Positions 42,682 through 51,308 of a stretch of DNA of 64,000 nt are shown piece after piece. The stretch is taken from positions 1 through 64,000 of the forward strand of contig NZ_JAUASV010000013.1 in the NCBI RefSeq assembly GCF_030345695.1, in the 5' to 3' direction. How positions within the stretch are numbered: position 1 is the stretch's first letter; each line of letters begins with the position of its first letter. A model generated the notes under the pieces. It saw only the letters and a program-made list of their open reading frames with translations, was not told the DNA's origin and did not search any database. Source of the stretch: Galbitalea sp. SE-J8. GTDB lineage: Bacteria > Actinomycetota > Actinomycetes > Actinomycetales > Microbacteriaceae. The translations under genes and the position numbers were made by a program.

Positions 42682-43377
42682 TCAGAACAGCCGGGCGTGC
42701 CCGGTCTCGAGGCCGCGCATCTCGTCGTAGTCGAGCACGAGGCAGCGGATGCCGCGGTCCTCCGCGAGCACGCGCGCCTGCGGCTTGATCTCCTGCGCCG
42801 CGAACACGCCCGCGACGGGCGCGAGCAGCGGATCGCGGTTCATGAGCTCGAGGTAGCGGGTGAGCTGCTCGACGCCGTCGATGTCGCCGCGGCGCTTGAT
42901 CTCGACGGCGACGGATGCCCCCGCGGCATCCGTCGCGAGGATGTCGACCGGGCCGATCGCGGTCATGTACTCCCGCCGCACGAGGGTGTGGCCCTCGCCG
43001 AGCAGGTGGATCTGCTCGGCGAGCAGCTTCTGCAGGTCGGCCTCGACGCCGTCCTTGCGCAGTCCCGGGTCGATGCCGAGCTCGTGCGTCGAGTCGTGCA
43101 GGATCTCGTGGATGTTCACGACGAGCAGGTCGGCGGTCTTCGCGTGGCTCACCTTCCAGATCTCGGTGACGCCGGCATCCCGCTGATCCTCGTCGGGCTC
43201 GACGGTGCTGAAGGTCGCGGGCGGCGACATCCAGTTCAGCGGCTTGTACGAGAGCGCGTCGGCGTGCACGAGCAGGCTGCCGTCGGCCTTGAGGATGAGC
43301 AACCGCGTGCCGAGGTCGAGGTGCGCGCTCAGGCGCCCGGCGTAGTCGACCGAACAGCGGGCAATGACGAGTCGCAC
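42682..43377 (-). CDS. nucS: Mismatch-specific endonuclease NucS (EndoMS)
   Basis: The 231-residue enzyme begins [20 protein letters not shown], the hallmark of NucS. The nuclease residues are in [18 protein letters not shown] and [10 protein letters not shown]. It cuts both strands at mismatches and replaces MutS/MutL in actinobacteria, through contact with the DnaN clamp by its C-terminus. I choose the GTG at 43377 rather than 43380 because the family starts at this residue and because TACCGT, six bases upstream, is the -10 box. Confidence 0.96.
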   Translation of the reverse strand: MRLVIARCSVDYAGRLSAHLDLGTRLLILKADGSLLVHADALSYKPLNWMSPPATFSTVEPDEDQRDAGVTEIWKVSHAKTADLLVVNIHEILHDSTHELGIDPGLRKDGVEADLQKLLAEQIHLLGEGHTLVRREYMTAIGPVDILATDAAGASVAVEIKRRGDIDGVEQLTRYLELMNRDPLLAPVAGVFAAQEIKPQARVLAEDRGIRCLVLDYDEMRGLETGHARLF

Positions 43378-43461
43378 CACTCCACGGTACCCACCGGATG
43401 AGGAGGCCGTACCGCGTCAGTCGAGCAGGCTCGCGTGGATGGCGACGAGCACGACGCCCGG

Positions 43462-44721
43462 TCATGCTCGTCGTGGCGCCGTGACGGATGCCGCGGTCGA
43501 GCCGGCAGGCGGCCGCAGAGCCGGGGTGGTGAGCGACGCGGTCGCGAGGATCGCCATCGGGAGCAGGAACGCGTGGAGCACGCCCACGACGGAGCCGAGC
43601 CCGCCGATGATCGACGGACCGCCGAGCTGGGCGACCGTGCCGACGGTCGCAACGGCCGCGACGCGGGCGGGGGCGCCGTCCGGATCGTCGGCGGCCGCCG
43701 ACATCGAGAGCGGGTAGCCGAGCGCCGCGCCGAGCCCCCACACGACGACGCCGGCTACGGCGATTGCGGGCCACGGCACGAGCACCACGACGAGGATGCC
43801 GAGCACTGCGGCGAGCATCGAGAGGCGCACGCTGCGCATCCGGCCGAGCCGGTCGACGACGCGCCCGCCGAGTGCGCGCCCGACAGTCATCGACAGGGTG
43901 AAGACGCTGAGCATCAGGGCGCCGACCGCGGCGCTCACGCCGCGCGCCTCGACCATGCCGACCGCGAGCCAGTTGTTCGCCGCGCCCTCGATGAACGCGA
44001 ACCCGAGCACCACGAGGGCGATGCCGAGCACCCGCGGCTCGCGCCACACGAGCAGGCGGTCGAGCGCCCCCATCGCGGGGCGGCCGGCGAGCTCGACGCG
44101 CCGCGGCAGCGAGGGCGCGAGCAGCAGGCCGGTGACGAGCACGGCGGCCGCGACGACCCCGTCGTGCACGGCGAGCGGCACGCCCGCAGCCGATGCCGCG
44201 GCACCGAGTCCGGCGCCGACGAACCCGCCGATGCTCCAGGTCGCGTGGAACAGCGGGAGCATCGTGCGCCCGTGCGCGCGTTCGAGCGCCGCCGCCTCGA
44301 CGTTCACGGCGATGACCGTCGTCGAGTTGCTCAGGCCGAACAGCACGAGGGCGCAGGCCGCGAGCGGGGCACTGTGGGCGACGGATGCCGCGGCGCCGAG
44401 CCCGGCGACCGCGACCGCCATCCCCGCTGCAGCGGTGCGCACCGTGGTGCGAGCGCCGAAGCGGTGAAGCACGTGGCTCGCGAGCAGCACGCCGACGAGG
44501 CTCCCGATCGGCACGGCCGTGATGAGGGCGCCGACCTGCGCGACGCCGAGGTGCAGCTCGGCCTGCACGACGGGGATGCGCGAGGTCCACGTGGCGACGG
44601 CGAGCCCGCTGAGCAGGAATCCCGCGAACACCGCGCGGCGCCAGGCCGCGACCGGCGGCCGCGCGTCGAGCACGGGGATCGGTGCCGTCGCCGGACCGGG
44701 GCTGACGTCGGGGTCGCTCAC
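43462..44721 (-). CDS. MFS transporter, YbjJ/fucose-permease-like (copy 1)
   Basis: The 419-residue permease has 12 helices and the features FAGFLLSGLAVATWTSRIP and MSAAADDP near helix 10. It is a paralogue of the next gene, 16 bases upstream. This type includes sugar permeases and unknown exporters. A LacI-type regulator is divergent from the pair, which favours sugar-related transport. GTG is the start. An unassigned stretch of about 84 bp separates its stop from nucS. Confidence 0.84.
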   Translation of the reverse strand: MSDPDVSPGPATAPIPVLDARPPVAAWRRAVFAGFLLSGLAVATWTSRIPVVQAELHLGVAQVGALITAVPIGSLVGVLLASHVLHRFGARTTVRTAAAGMAVAVAGLGAAASVAHSAPLAACALVLFGLSNSTTVIAVNVEAAALERAHGRTMLPLFHATWSIGGFVGAGLGAAASAAGVPLAVHDGVVAAAVLVTGLLLAPSLPRRVELAGRPAMGALDRLLVWREPRVLGIALVVLGFAFIEGAANNWLAVGMVEARGVSAAVGALMLSVFTLSMTVGRALGGRVVDRLGRMRSVRLSMLAAVLGILVVVLVPWPAIAVAGVVVWGLGAALGYPLSMSAAADDPDGAPARVAAVATVGTVAQLGGPSIIGGLGSVVGVLHAFLLPMAILATASLTTPALRPPAGSTAASVTAPRRA

Positions 44722-44737
44722 GGCATCCGTTCGTCCG

Positions 44738-45982
44738 TCAGCGCTGCCGCCGTGCCGCGGCGCGCTCGCGAGCCGCACCCGACACGAGACCCGAGACGGC
44801 GACGAGCACGAGCACCGGCACGAGCGCGTAGAGCAGCCCGACGTGCTCGCCGAGGAAGCCGATCACGGGCGGTCCGATGAGGAACGCGCAGTAGCCGATC
44901 GTCGCGACGGCGCTCACCCGCGCCGCGGCCCGGCGGGGGTCGTCGGCGGCCGCGGACATGCCCACCGGGAAGCCGAGGGACGCCCCGAGGCCCCACAGCA
45001 CGACGCCGATGCCGGCGACCACGATGTTCGGAACGAGGATGTAGGCCGCGAGCCCGACGACCGCGAGCGCGGCCGAGGCGCGCAGCACGGGCACGCGTCC
45101 GAACCGGTCGATCACGAGCACCCCCGCGAGGCGCCCGATCGTCATGGCCGCGACGAACACGCCGAACACGACCGCGCCGCCCTCGTTCGATGTGCCGTGG
45201 CCGTCGACGGATGACAGCGCGAGCCAGTCGTTCGCACTGCCCTCGGCGAAGGCCATGCCGAGCACGATGAGTCCGATGAGCAGGGTCGCGGGCTCGCGCC
45301 AGATCGCGAGCCGGTCGCGCCAGGTGCCGTGGTCGGCGGCATCCGTCTCGGTCTCGGTGTCGCCGTCGACGAGGTGCTCCGACCGCAGGAAGCGCACGGA
45401 GAGCTGCACGCCGACGACGAGCAGCACCGCCGTGCCGCAGATGTGCACGAGCACGGGCACGCCGAGGCGCTCGAGCAGCGCGCCCGCGCCCGCGCCGAGC
45501 ACGGTGCCGCCGCTGAAGAACGCGTGGTAGACGGGCATGATCGTGCGGCGCAGCACGCGTTCGTTCGCCGCGCCCTGCAGGTTCATCGCGACGTCGCAGA
45601 CGGCGAAGCAGGAGCCGAAGACGACGAGGCCCGCGAAGATCACCGGGTAGCTCGTGAGGCCGACGCCCATGCCCGCCAGGGCGTAGCCGGCCGGTCCGAG
45701 CAGGAACGCCAGCACGATCGTGCGGCGCGCCCCGAGGCGCGCGACGATGTGGCTCGATCCGAGCAGTCCGAGGATGCTGCCCGCGGAGATCGCGAAGATC
45801 AGCCAGCCCATCTGGGCGGAGCTCGCGGCGAGCGCGTCGCGCACGGTGGGCAGGCGCGCCGCCCAGCTCGCCATGGCGATGCCGCACATCGCGAACACCA
45901 CGAACAGGGCGTTGCGCCAGGCGACGACCTGGGTGCGCGAGAGTCCGCCGGCGTACGGCGCGGTCGAGACGGATGAAGCCAC
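44738..45982 (-). CDS. MFS transporter, YbjJ/fucose-permease-like (copy 2)
   Basis: The 414-residue permease shares its architecture and motifs (MASWAARLPTVRDAL, FAEGSANDWLAL, MSAAADDP) with the downstream copy. A central loop of about 25 residues is very acidic. GTG 45982 is chosen because AGGA precedes it at a good distance and because longer versions add a Pro/Arg-rich non-transporter stretch. It is the first gene after the operator shared with the LacI gene. Confidence 0.85.
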   Translation of the reverse strand: MASSVSTAPYAGGLSRTQVVAWRNALFVVFAMCGIAMASWAARLPTVRDALAASSAQMGWLIFAISAGSILGLLGSSHIVARLGARRTIVLAFLLGPAGYALAGMGVGLTSYPVIFAGLVVFGSCFAVCDVAMNLQGAANERVLRRTIMPVYHAFFSGGTVLGAGAGALLERLGVPVLVHICGTAVLLVVGVQLSVRFLRSEHLVDGDTETETDAADHGTWRDRLAIWREPATLLIGLIVLGMAFAEGSANDWLALSSVDGHGTSNEGGAVVFGVFVAAMTIGRLAGVLVIDRFGRVPVLRASAALAVVGLAAYILVPNIVVAGIGVVLWGLGASLGFPVGMSAAADDPRRAAARVSAVATIGYCAFLIGPPVIGFLGEHVGLLYALVPVLVLVAVSGLVSGAARERAAARRQR

Positions 45983-46099
45983 GGTGATTCCTGGGGATGG
46001 GGCGGATGCGGTCCGCATCCGTCCGCGGTCGCTCGCGCCGTTGGCGACGGTGCGGACGGGCGGCGGAGCGGGCGGGCGGCGGGGCCGGGGTGCCGCGGG

Positions 46100-46134
46100 T
46101 CGAATCGATTCGATCAACCCGGTCCGAGTACTGT
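46100..46134. promoter_or_regulatory. LacI-type operator and promoter
   Basis: TCGAATCGATTCGA (46100-46113) is a perfect 14-bp palindrome of the size and CG-centred form used by LacI-family repressors. TACTGT (46129-46134) is the -10 box of the LacI gene, eight bases before its ATG, so the operator overlaps the -35 region. Confidence 0.7.
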
Positions 46135-46142
46135 AACCAGCC

Positions 46143-47246
46143 ATGGACGCCGAGGCAAACCCCCGCCCGACGCTCGTCGCGGTCGCCGCGCGCGCGGGTG
46201 TCTCGCCGTCGACGGCGTCCCTCGCGTTCAGCGGCGCGGGCCCGGTCTCGGCGGCGACCCGGGCGCGCGTGCTCGCGGCCGCCGAGGAGCTCGGCTACGC
46301 CGGCCCCGACCCGCGCGCGGCCTCGCTGCGGCGCGGCCGCTCGGGCATCGTGGGCGTCGTCTTCGACGACCGGCTCAGCCGCGCGTTCCGCGACCCCGTG
46401 CAGCGCGCGATGCTCGACGGCGTCGCCGACGAGCTGTCGCCCGCCGGCAGCGCGCTCCTGCTCGTGACGGATGCCGGCGACGGCCCGGCGAGCGTCGCGG
46501 TCGCGCCGATGGATGCGGTCATCCTCGTCGGCTGCAGTCCGCGCGTGGCGGAGTCCGTCGCCCTCGTGCGGCAGCGCGGCGTTCCCGTCGTCGCGATCGA
46601 GGCTCCGCCGCTCGAGGGGGTGCACGCGATCGACCTCGACAACCGGGGGGCATCGCGCCGGCTCGCCGAGCACGTGCGCTCCCTCGGCCACGAGCGAGTC
46701 GCGATCGTCGCTCTCCCGCTCGATGCGCGAGAGCGGGCCGCGGGCGGCGCGCCCGGCACCGGCCGCGGTATCCGCGCGCTGCCCGACCCCGCGATCGGCA
46801 CCGTGCAGGTGACGATGGAGCGGGCGGCCGGGGTGCGGGACGTGTTCCCCGGCGCGCCCGGCGTCGTCGCCGACGGCAGTTTCGTCGAGTCGGGCGAGGT
46901 CGCGGCGCGCGTCGTGCTCGAGCGCAGCCCCGCGACGGACCGGCCGACCGTGATCTTCGCCCAGAGCGACCTGCTCGCTGTGGGCGTCATCCGTGCCGCG
47001 CGCGAGCTCGGCCTGCGCGTGCCCGAGGACCTCAGCGTCCTCGGCTTCGACGGCGTGAAGCTCGACGGACTCGCCGCGGACGACCTCACGACGATGCGGC
47101 AGCCCGCGGTCGAGAAGGGCCGTGCGGCGGCGCGTGCCGCGCTGGACCTCGCCGCGGGAGAGGTGCCCGCGCCGGTCGGGCTGGTGTGCGAGTTCCACGC
47201 CGGGGCGACCGCGGGGCCCGTCCCCGCCGCCGTCCCCGCGCTCTGA
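46143..47246 (+). CDS. LacI-family transcriptional regulator
   Basis: This 367-residue repressor has the LacI helix-turn-helix at residues 9-35 (TLVAVAARAGVSPSTASLAF) and hinge region, then a periplasmic-binding-protein fold with GHERVAIVAL and EDLSVLGFDG. The ligand is unknown. The palindrome in the gap with the MFS pair is its likely site, so it probably represses both transporters and itself. Confidence 0.92.
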   Translation: MDAEANPRPTLVAVAARAGVSPSTASLAFSGAGPVSAATRARVLAAAEELGYAGPDPRAASLRRGRSGIVGVVFDDRLSRAFRDPVQRAMLDGVADELSPAGSALLLVTDAGDGPASVAVAPMDAVILVGCSPRVAESVALVRQRGVPVVAIEAPPLEGVHAIDLDNRGASRRLAEHVRSLGHERVAIVALPLDARERAAGGAPGTGRGIRALPDPAIGTVQVTMERAAGVRDVFPGAPGVVADGSFVESGEVAARVVLERSPATDRPTVIFAQSDLLAVGVIRAARELGLRVPEDLSVLGFDGVKLDGLAADDLTTMRQPAVEKGRAAARAALDLAAGEVPAPVGLVCEFHAGATAGPVPAAVPAL

Positions 47247-47267
47247 GGCCCGGCCCGATCGGGGGCG

Positions 47268-47525
47268 TGCCGGCAGGTAGACCGCGACGTTGATCGCGCC
47301 CGCGATCGCGAGGCAGCGAGCGTCGCCCGCGCCGATGAGCACGCCGTCGAGCACGAAGACGAGTCCGCCGAGCGGGACGCCGAGCGCGAGCACCAGGAGC
47401 ACCGGCAGGAGAGCCGCGCGCAGGCCCGCGGCGGTCGTGAACGCGAGCGGCAGCACGGGGGTCGCGAGCGCGGTCAGCGCGCCGAGCACCATCCGCACCG
47501 CCCCACTCTCTCGCACCCCCGCCAC
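47268..47525 (-). pseudogene. MATE-family efflux transporter (DinF-like), C-terminal fragment
   Basis: About 86 codons on the minus strand read as the last helices of a MATE/DinF transporter: LPLAFTTAAGLRAALL and GGLVFVLDGVLIGAGDARCLA. The fragment starts abruptly at about 47525 and runs into the end of the LacI gene near 47268. The other about 350 residues are missing. It is a deletion relic. It can be read as one side of a rearrangement between the LacI and ABC genes. Confidence 0.7.
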
Positions 47526-47578
47526 CAGCGGGATTTGGGAGATTCGGGAAAACGTGAAATCAGAGTAGGGTCGCGGAC

Positions 47579-48502
47579 ATGAACACGGCGATCGAGACGC
47601 ACGGTCTCGTCAAGCGATTCGGGCGCACGACCGCGCTCGACGGACTCGACCTCGAGGTGGCGGCGGGCGAGGTGCACGGCTTCCTCGGCCCGAACGGCGC
47701 GGGAAAGTCGACGACGATCCGCATCCTGCTCGGGCTGATCCGGGCGAGCGCCGGCACGGCATCCGTTCTCGGCCGCAACCCATGGACGGATGCGGTGGCC
47801 GCCCACCGCGACCTCGCCTACGTGCCCGGCGACGTCAGCCTGTGGCCCAACCTGACCGGCGGCGAGACCGTCGACCTGCTCGCGAACCTGCACGGCGGCG
47901 CCGACCCGGCGCTGCGCGCCCGGCTGCTCACGGACTTCGAGCTCGACCCCCGCAAGAAGTCCCGCAGCTACTCGAAGGGCAACCGGCAGAAGGTCGCGCT
48001 CGTCGCCGCTCTCAGCCGCCGCGCGAAGCTCTACGTGCTCGACGAGCCCACGAGCGGACTCGACCCGCTCATGGAGGAGGTGTTCCGCGCCGAGATCCGC
48101 CGCGTGCACGACGAGGGCGCGACGGTGCTGCTGTCGAGCCACATCCTCGGCGAGGTCGAGCAGCTGTGCGACCGGGTCACGATCATCCGGGCGGGCCGGG
48201 CCGTCGAGCGCGGCACGCTCAGCGAGCTGCGCCACCTCACCCGCACGACGTTCACCGTCGTGAGCGACGCCGACCTCGGTTCGCTCGCCGGCGTGCACGA
48301 CGTGCAGCACGACACGCGGTCGTGGCGCTTCGACGTCGACTCCGACGCGGTGCCCCCCGTGCTCGCGGCGCTCGGCGCCGCGGGCGTGTCGAGCATCACC
48401 GTCGCGCCGCCGAGCCTCGAGGAGCTGTTCCTGCGCCACTACGGCGAGCAGACGGATGCCGACGCCACCTCCGGCACGTCGCTCTCCAGGACCCACGCCT
48501 GA
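47579..48502 (+). CDS. ABC exporter ATP-binding protein
   Basis: The 307-residue ATPase has Walker [10 protein letters not shown], the Q-loop region, signature [11 protein letters not shown], Walker [13 protein letters not shown] and the H-loop SSH. It resembles DrrA/tetronasin-type exporter ATPases (ABC-2). The permease follows with a one-base overlap (TGATG). A TAGGGT -10 box seven bases before the ATG indicates a leaderless start. Confidence 0.92.
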   Translation: MNTAIETHGLVKRFGRTTALDGLDLEVAAGEVHGFLGPNGAGKSTTIRILLGLIRASAGTASVLGRNPWTDAVAAHRDLAYVPGDVSLWPNLTGGETVDLLANLHGGADPALRARLLTDFELDPRKKSRSYSKGNRQKVALVAALSRRAKLYVLDEPTSGLDPLMEEVFRAEIRRVHDEGATVLLSSHILGEVEQLCDRVTIIRAGRAVERGTLSELRHLTRTTFTVVSDADLGSLAGVHDVQHDTRSWRFDVDSDAVPPVLAALGAAGVSSITVAPPSLEELFLRHYGEQTDADATSGTSLSRTHA

Positions 48503-50103
48503 TGCTGCGCCTCACGCTCATGCGCATCCGGCGCGACCGGATCACGACGCCGATCTGGGTGCTCGCGACCGCACTGCTCGCGCTCATGTCCGCGACCGCG
48601 ATCGCCACCACGTACGGCGGAACGGCCGAGCGGGAGCAGCTCGTCCGGGTGCTCACCACCACGCCCGCGCTCCTCGCCCTGCGCGGCGTGCCCGACGGCG
48701 GCAGCGTCGGCGCGTTCAGCTTCATGCAGGTGTACACCTACCTCGCCCTGATGGCGGGTCTCATGTCGACGTTCCTCGTCGTGCGCCACTCGCGTCGGGA
48801 GGAGGAGCGCGGTCGCACCGAGCTGCTCGGCGCCGGGGCGATCGGCCGCGCGACACCGCTTGCCGCCGCCCTGCTCGACGCGCTGCTCGCGAACGTGCTG
48901 CTCGCGGCCGTGGTCGCGCTCGCCTTCATCGCGGGAGGCCTGGACGCGGGCGGCTCGGTGCTCGCCGGGCTCGCGACGGGCGGCGTCGGCCTCGCGAGCG
49001 CGGGACTCGCCGCGCTCTCCGCCCAGGTCGCGCCGACGTCCCGCTCTGCGAACGGACTCGCCGCGGCCGCAGTCGGCGTGCTGTGGGGGCTGCGCGCGAT
49101 CGGCGACGCCGCCGGTCAGCGCAGCGCCGACGGGCTCACCGTGACGAGCACGTGGCCGAGCTGGCTCAGCCCGATCGGCTGGGGACAGCGCACGCTGCCG
49201 TTCTCGCACCCGGATGCCGCCCCGCTGCTTCTGCAGGTCGCGCTCGCGCTCGTCACGGCATCCGTCGCCCTCGTCGTGCAGGGCCGCCGCGACCTCGGAT
49301 CGAGCCTGCTGCGCGAGCGGAGCGGACGGGCGGACGGCCGCATCCGTTCCGCCCTCGGGCTCGCCTGGCGGCTGCACCGCGGTTCGATCATCGGGTGGGG
49401 CATCGGCGGCGCCGCGCTCGGACTGCTCGCGGGCGCGCTCGCCTCGGTGCTCGACAGCTCGCTCGCCGACCAGCCTGAACTGTCGAGCGCGCTCGACACG
49501 TTCGTCGGGCGCGGCCACGGCACGATCATCGAGGAGTTCCTCGCCGTGCTGGTCGGCCTCGCGGGGGCGCTCGCCGCGGCCGCGGGGGTGCACACGATCG
49601 TCCGCGCGCGATCGGACGAGAGCGACGGCCGGGTCGAGCTGCTGCTCGCGAGCCCGGTCGGCCGCATCCGCTGGATCGGCTCCTGGCTCGTCGTCGCCGC
49701 TCTCGCGGTCGCGGTCGTGCTCACGGCGGCCGGTGCGGTCACGGCGCTCTCGCTCGTCGCGGCCGGGCGGGGAGACCTCGCCGGCGGAGCGCTCGCGGCC
49801 GCCGCGGCCCAGCTGCCCGCTGCGGCGCTGTGCGTGGGCGCGGCGGCGGTGTTGTTCGCGCTCGTGCCGCGCGTGAGCGTCGGGGTGAGCTGGGCGGCGC
49901 TCGGCGCGGCGCTGCTCATCGGGCAGTTCGGCGGCATCCTCGACGTGCCCGACGCGGTGCGCGACGCGAGCCCGTTCACGCACGTGCCGGCCGTGCCGCT
50001 CGCGGGCGTCGACTGGTCGGGGGCGTGGTGGTCGGCGGGCATCGCGATCGTGCTGCTCGCGCTCGCCGTGGTCGTCGTGCGGCAGCGCCCGCTAGCGTCG
50101 TGA
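48502..50103 (+). CDS. ABC-2-type exporter permease (tetronasin-type)
   Basis: The 533-residue membrane protein has two similar halves, each with six hydrophobic helices, as in the tetronasin/TnrB2-like permeases. RHSRREEERGRTELLGAGAIG in the first half and RARSDESDGRVELLLASPVG in the second show the internal duplication. It works with the ATPase upstream. The substrate is probably a drug or lipid-like molecule, which is inference. Confidence 0.88.
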   Translation: MLRLTLMRIRRDRITTPIWVLATALLALMSATAIATTYGGTAEREQLVRVLTTTPALLALRGVPDGGSVGAFSFMQVYTYLALMAGLMSTFLVVRHSRREEERGRTELLGAGAIGRATPLAAALLDALLANVLLAAVVALAFIAGGLDAGGSVLAGLATGGVGLASAGLAALSAQVAPTSRSANGLAAAAVGVLWGLRAIGDAAGQRSADGLTVTSTWPSWLSPIGWGQRTLPFSHPDAAPLLLQVALALVTASVALVVQGRRDLGSSLLRERSGRADGRIRSALGLAWRLHRGSIIGWGIGGAALGLLAGALASVLDSSLADQPELSSALDTFVGRGHGTIIEEFLAVLVGLAGALAAAAGVHTIVRARSDESDGRVELLLASPVGRIRWIGSWLVVAALAVAVVLTAAGAVTALSLVAAGRGDLAGGALAAAAAQLPAAALCVGAAAVLFALVPRVSVGVSWAALGAALLIGQFGGILDVPDAVRDASPFTHVPAVPLAGVDWSGAWWSAGIAIVLLALAVVVVRQRPLAS

Positions 50104-50105
50104 GC

Positions 50106-50591
50106 ATGGCCGGGAGCGGAGCGGGTGCGGGAGACCGCGAGACGGGGGCCGAGCGGATGCCGGAGAGCAGCATCCGTCTGGTGAGCGCGTTCGCGGACGC
50201 CGGCTTCCCCCGCATGGCGGCGACCGTGCTCGTCGCGCTGCTCACGAGCGAGGCGGGCGCGCTCGACGCCGAGCAGCTCGCGGCCGTCACGGGTGCGAGC
50301 CCCGCGGCGATCTCGGGCGCGGTCAAGTACCTGCAGGTGGTCGGGATGATCGACCGTCACCGGATGCCGGGGCAGCGCCGGTACGTCTACGAGATCCCGG
50401 CGGCGTGGTACGCCACGAGCGTCAACAACGGCGCGATCTACGAGAAGCTCATGCTCGCCGGGGAGGCCGCGGCATCCGACCTCGGCGCCGGGGCGCAGGC
50501 GCGCGTGCTCGACATGGTCGGCTTCTTCCGCTTCGTGCGGGGACGCCTGGCCGAGCTGCTCGCCGAGTGGCAGGAGCACGGCGGGCGTTGA
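50106..50591 (+). CDS. GbsR/MarR-type regulator of the ABC exporter
   Basis: The 161-residue winged-helix protein has LTSEAGALDAEQLAAVTGAS followed by PAAISGAVKYLQVVGMIDRH, the helix-turn-helix of the MarR/GbsR group. It is the third gene of the exporter operon, so it probably senses the exported compound and controls the operon. The start is ATG 50106 or the GTG six bases upstream that overlaps the permease stop. Confidence 0.85.
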   Translation: MAGSGAGAGDRETGAERMPESSIRLVSAFADAGFPRMAATVLVALLTSEAGALDAEQLAAVTGASPAAISGAVKYLQVVGMIDRHRMPGQRRYVYEIPAAWYATSVNNGAIYEKLMLAGEAAASDLGAGAQARVLDMVGFFRFVRGRLAELLAEWQEHGGR

Positions 50592-50619
50592 GCCGCGCTG
50601 ATCCCTCGCAGGGGGAGAG

Positions 50620-50886
50620 TCAGCCGCGGTCGATGCCGAACGTGTGACGGTACAGCGCCTGCACGTCGCGGTCGAGGGTGTCGAAGCGCTGATCGACTCC
50701 GTCGAACCGCGCGGACATGGCGTCGAACCGGGCGGACACGGTATCGAACCGCGCGTCCATCTTGGCGTCGAGTCGGGCGATGTCGGCGCGCAGCACGCGC
50801 ACGAGCAGGGTCGACATCACGCCGAGGGCGCCGAACGCGAACGCCGCGAACACGCCCAGGGCGGTCCAGGTCTGCGCGTCGCTCAC
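50620..50886 (-). CDS. Small membrane protein with a coiled coil
   Basis: The 88-residue protein has one transmembrane helix (ALGVFAAFAFGALGVMSTLLV) and a coiled-coil tail of repeated ARFD/QRFD units of seven residues. I choose GTG 50886 because AGGAGG is six bases upstream. The ATG two codons earlier directly touches that site. The function is unknown. Similar short proteins occur widely in actinobacteria. Confidence 0.65.
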   Translation of the reverse strand: MSDAQTWTALGVFAAFAFGALGVMSTLLVRVLRADIARLDAKMDARFDTVSARFDAMSARFDGVDQRFDTLDRDVQALYRHTFGIDRG

Positions 50887-51013
50887 GGTCATCCTCCTAT
50901 TGTCATCGAGGATCGGGAGTCTGTCACCCGCTCAGACGGAGAAGCCGGTCCAGGCCGCGCGCGGTGGCAAGGGAACGCCGACCGGGGGTTGGGGAGGAGC
51001 GATCGCCGATCGA

Positions 51014-51308
51014 TCAGCGGCTGGAAGGACGCCCGCGCGCGAAGTCGCGTAGCGCCTGGGGCGCTTCGCGCTCGGGTGGGAGGTCCGACCACGAGTCCGG
51101 CGACGAGAAACCCCGGGTCGATCTCGAGCGACTGGGCGATGCGCACCAGGGTCGCCAGGTTCGGCAGTGCCGTGCCGGTCTCGTACCGGCCGAGGTTGGC
51201 GGCGTCGACATCCTCGCTCACGTCAGCGATGACGTCGCTGGTCTTCACGAGAGCTGCTCGGTGGGCACGCCCTGCGCGCGCGGCGGCCGGCCGTAGGCTG
51301 AAGCGCAT
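51014..51308 (-). pseudogene. XRE-family regulator, probably frameshifted
   Basis: From 51308 a frame reads MRFSLRPAAARAGRAH and then an XRE helix-turn-helix: TSDVIADVSEDVDAANLGRYETG and LATLVRIAQSLEIDPGFLVAGL. The natural ending of such a protein, LPPEREAPQALRDFARGRPSSR, is present at 51090-51014 but in another frame. The first frame continues into low-quality sequence instead. One indel near 51095 would explain this. Its first codons overlap the M13 peptidase start on the other strand. Confidence 0.5.

Noticed and set aside
47782-48501. Extended N-terminus of the ABC permease
   Set aside because: The upstream part is a shadow of the ATPase gene. ATG 48502 with a TGATG overlap is the natural start.
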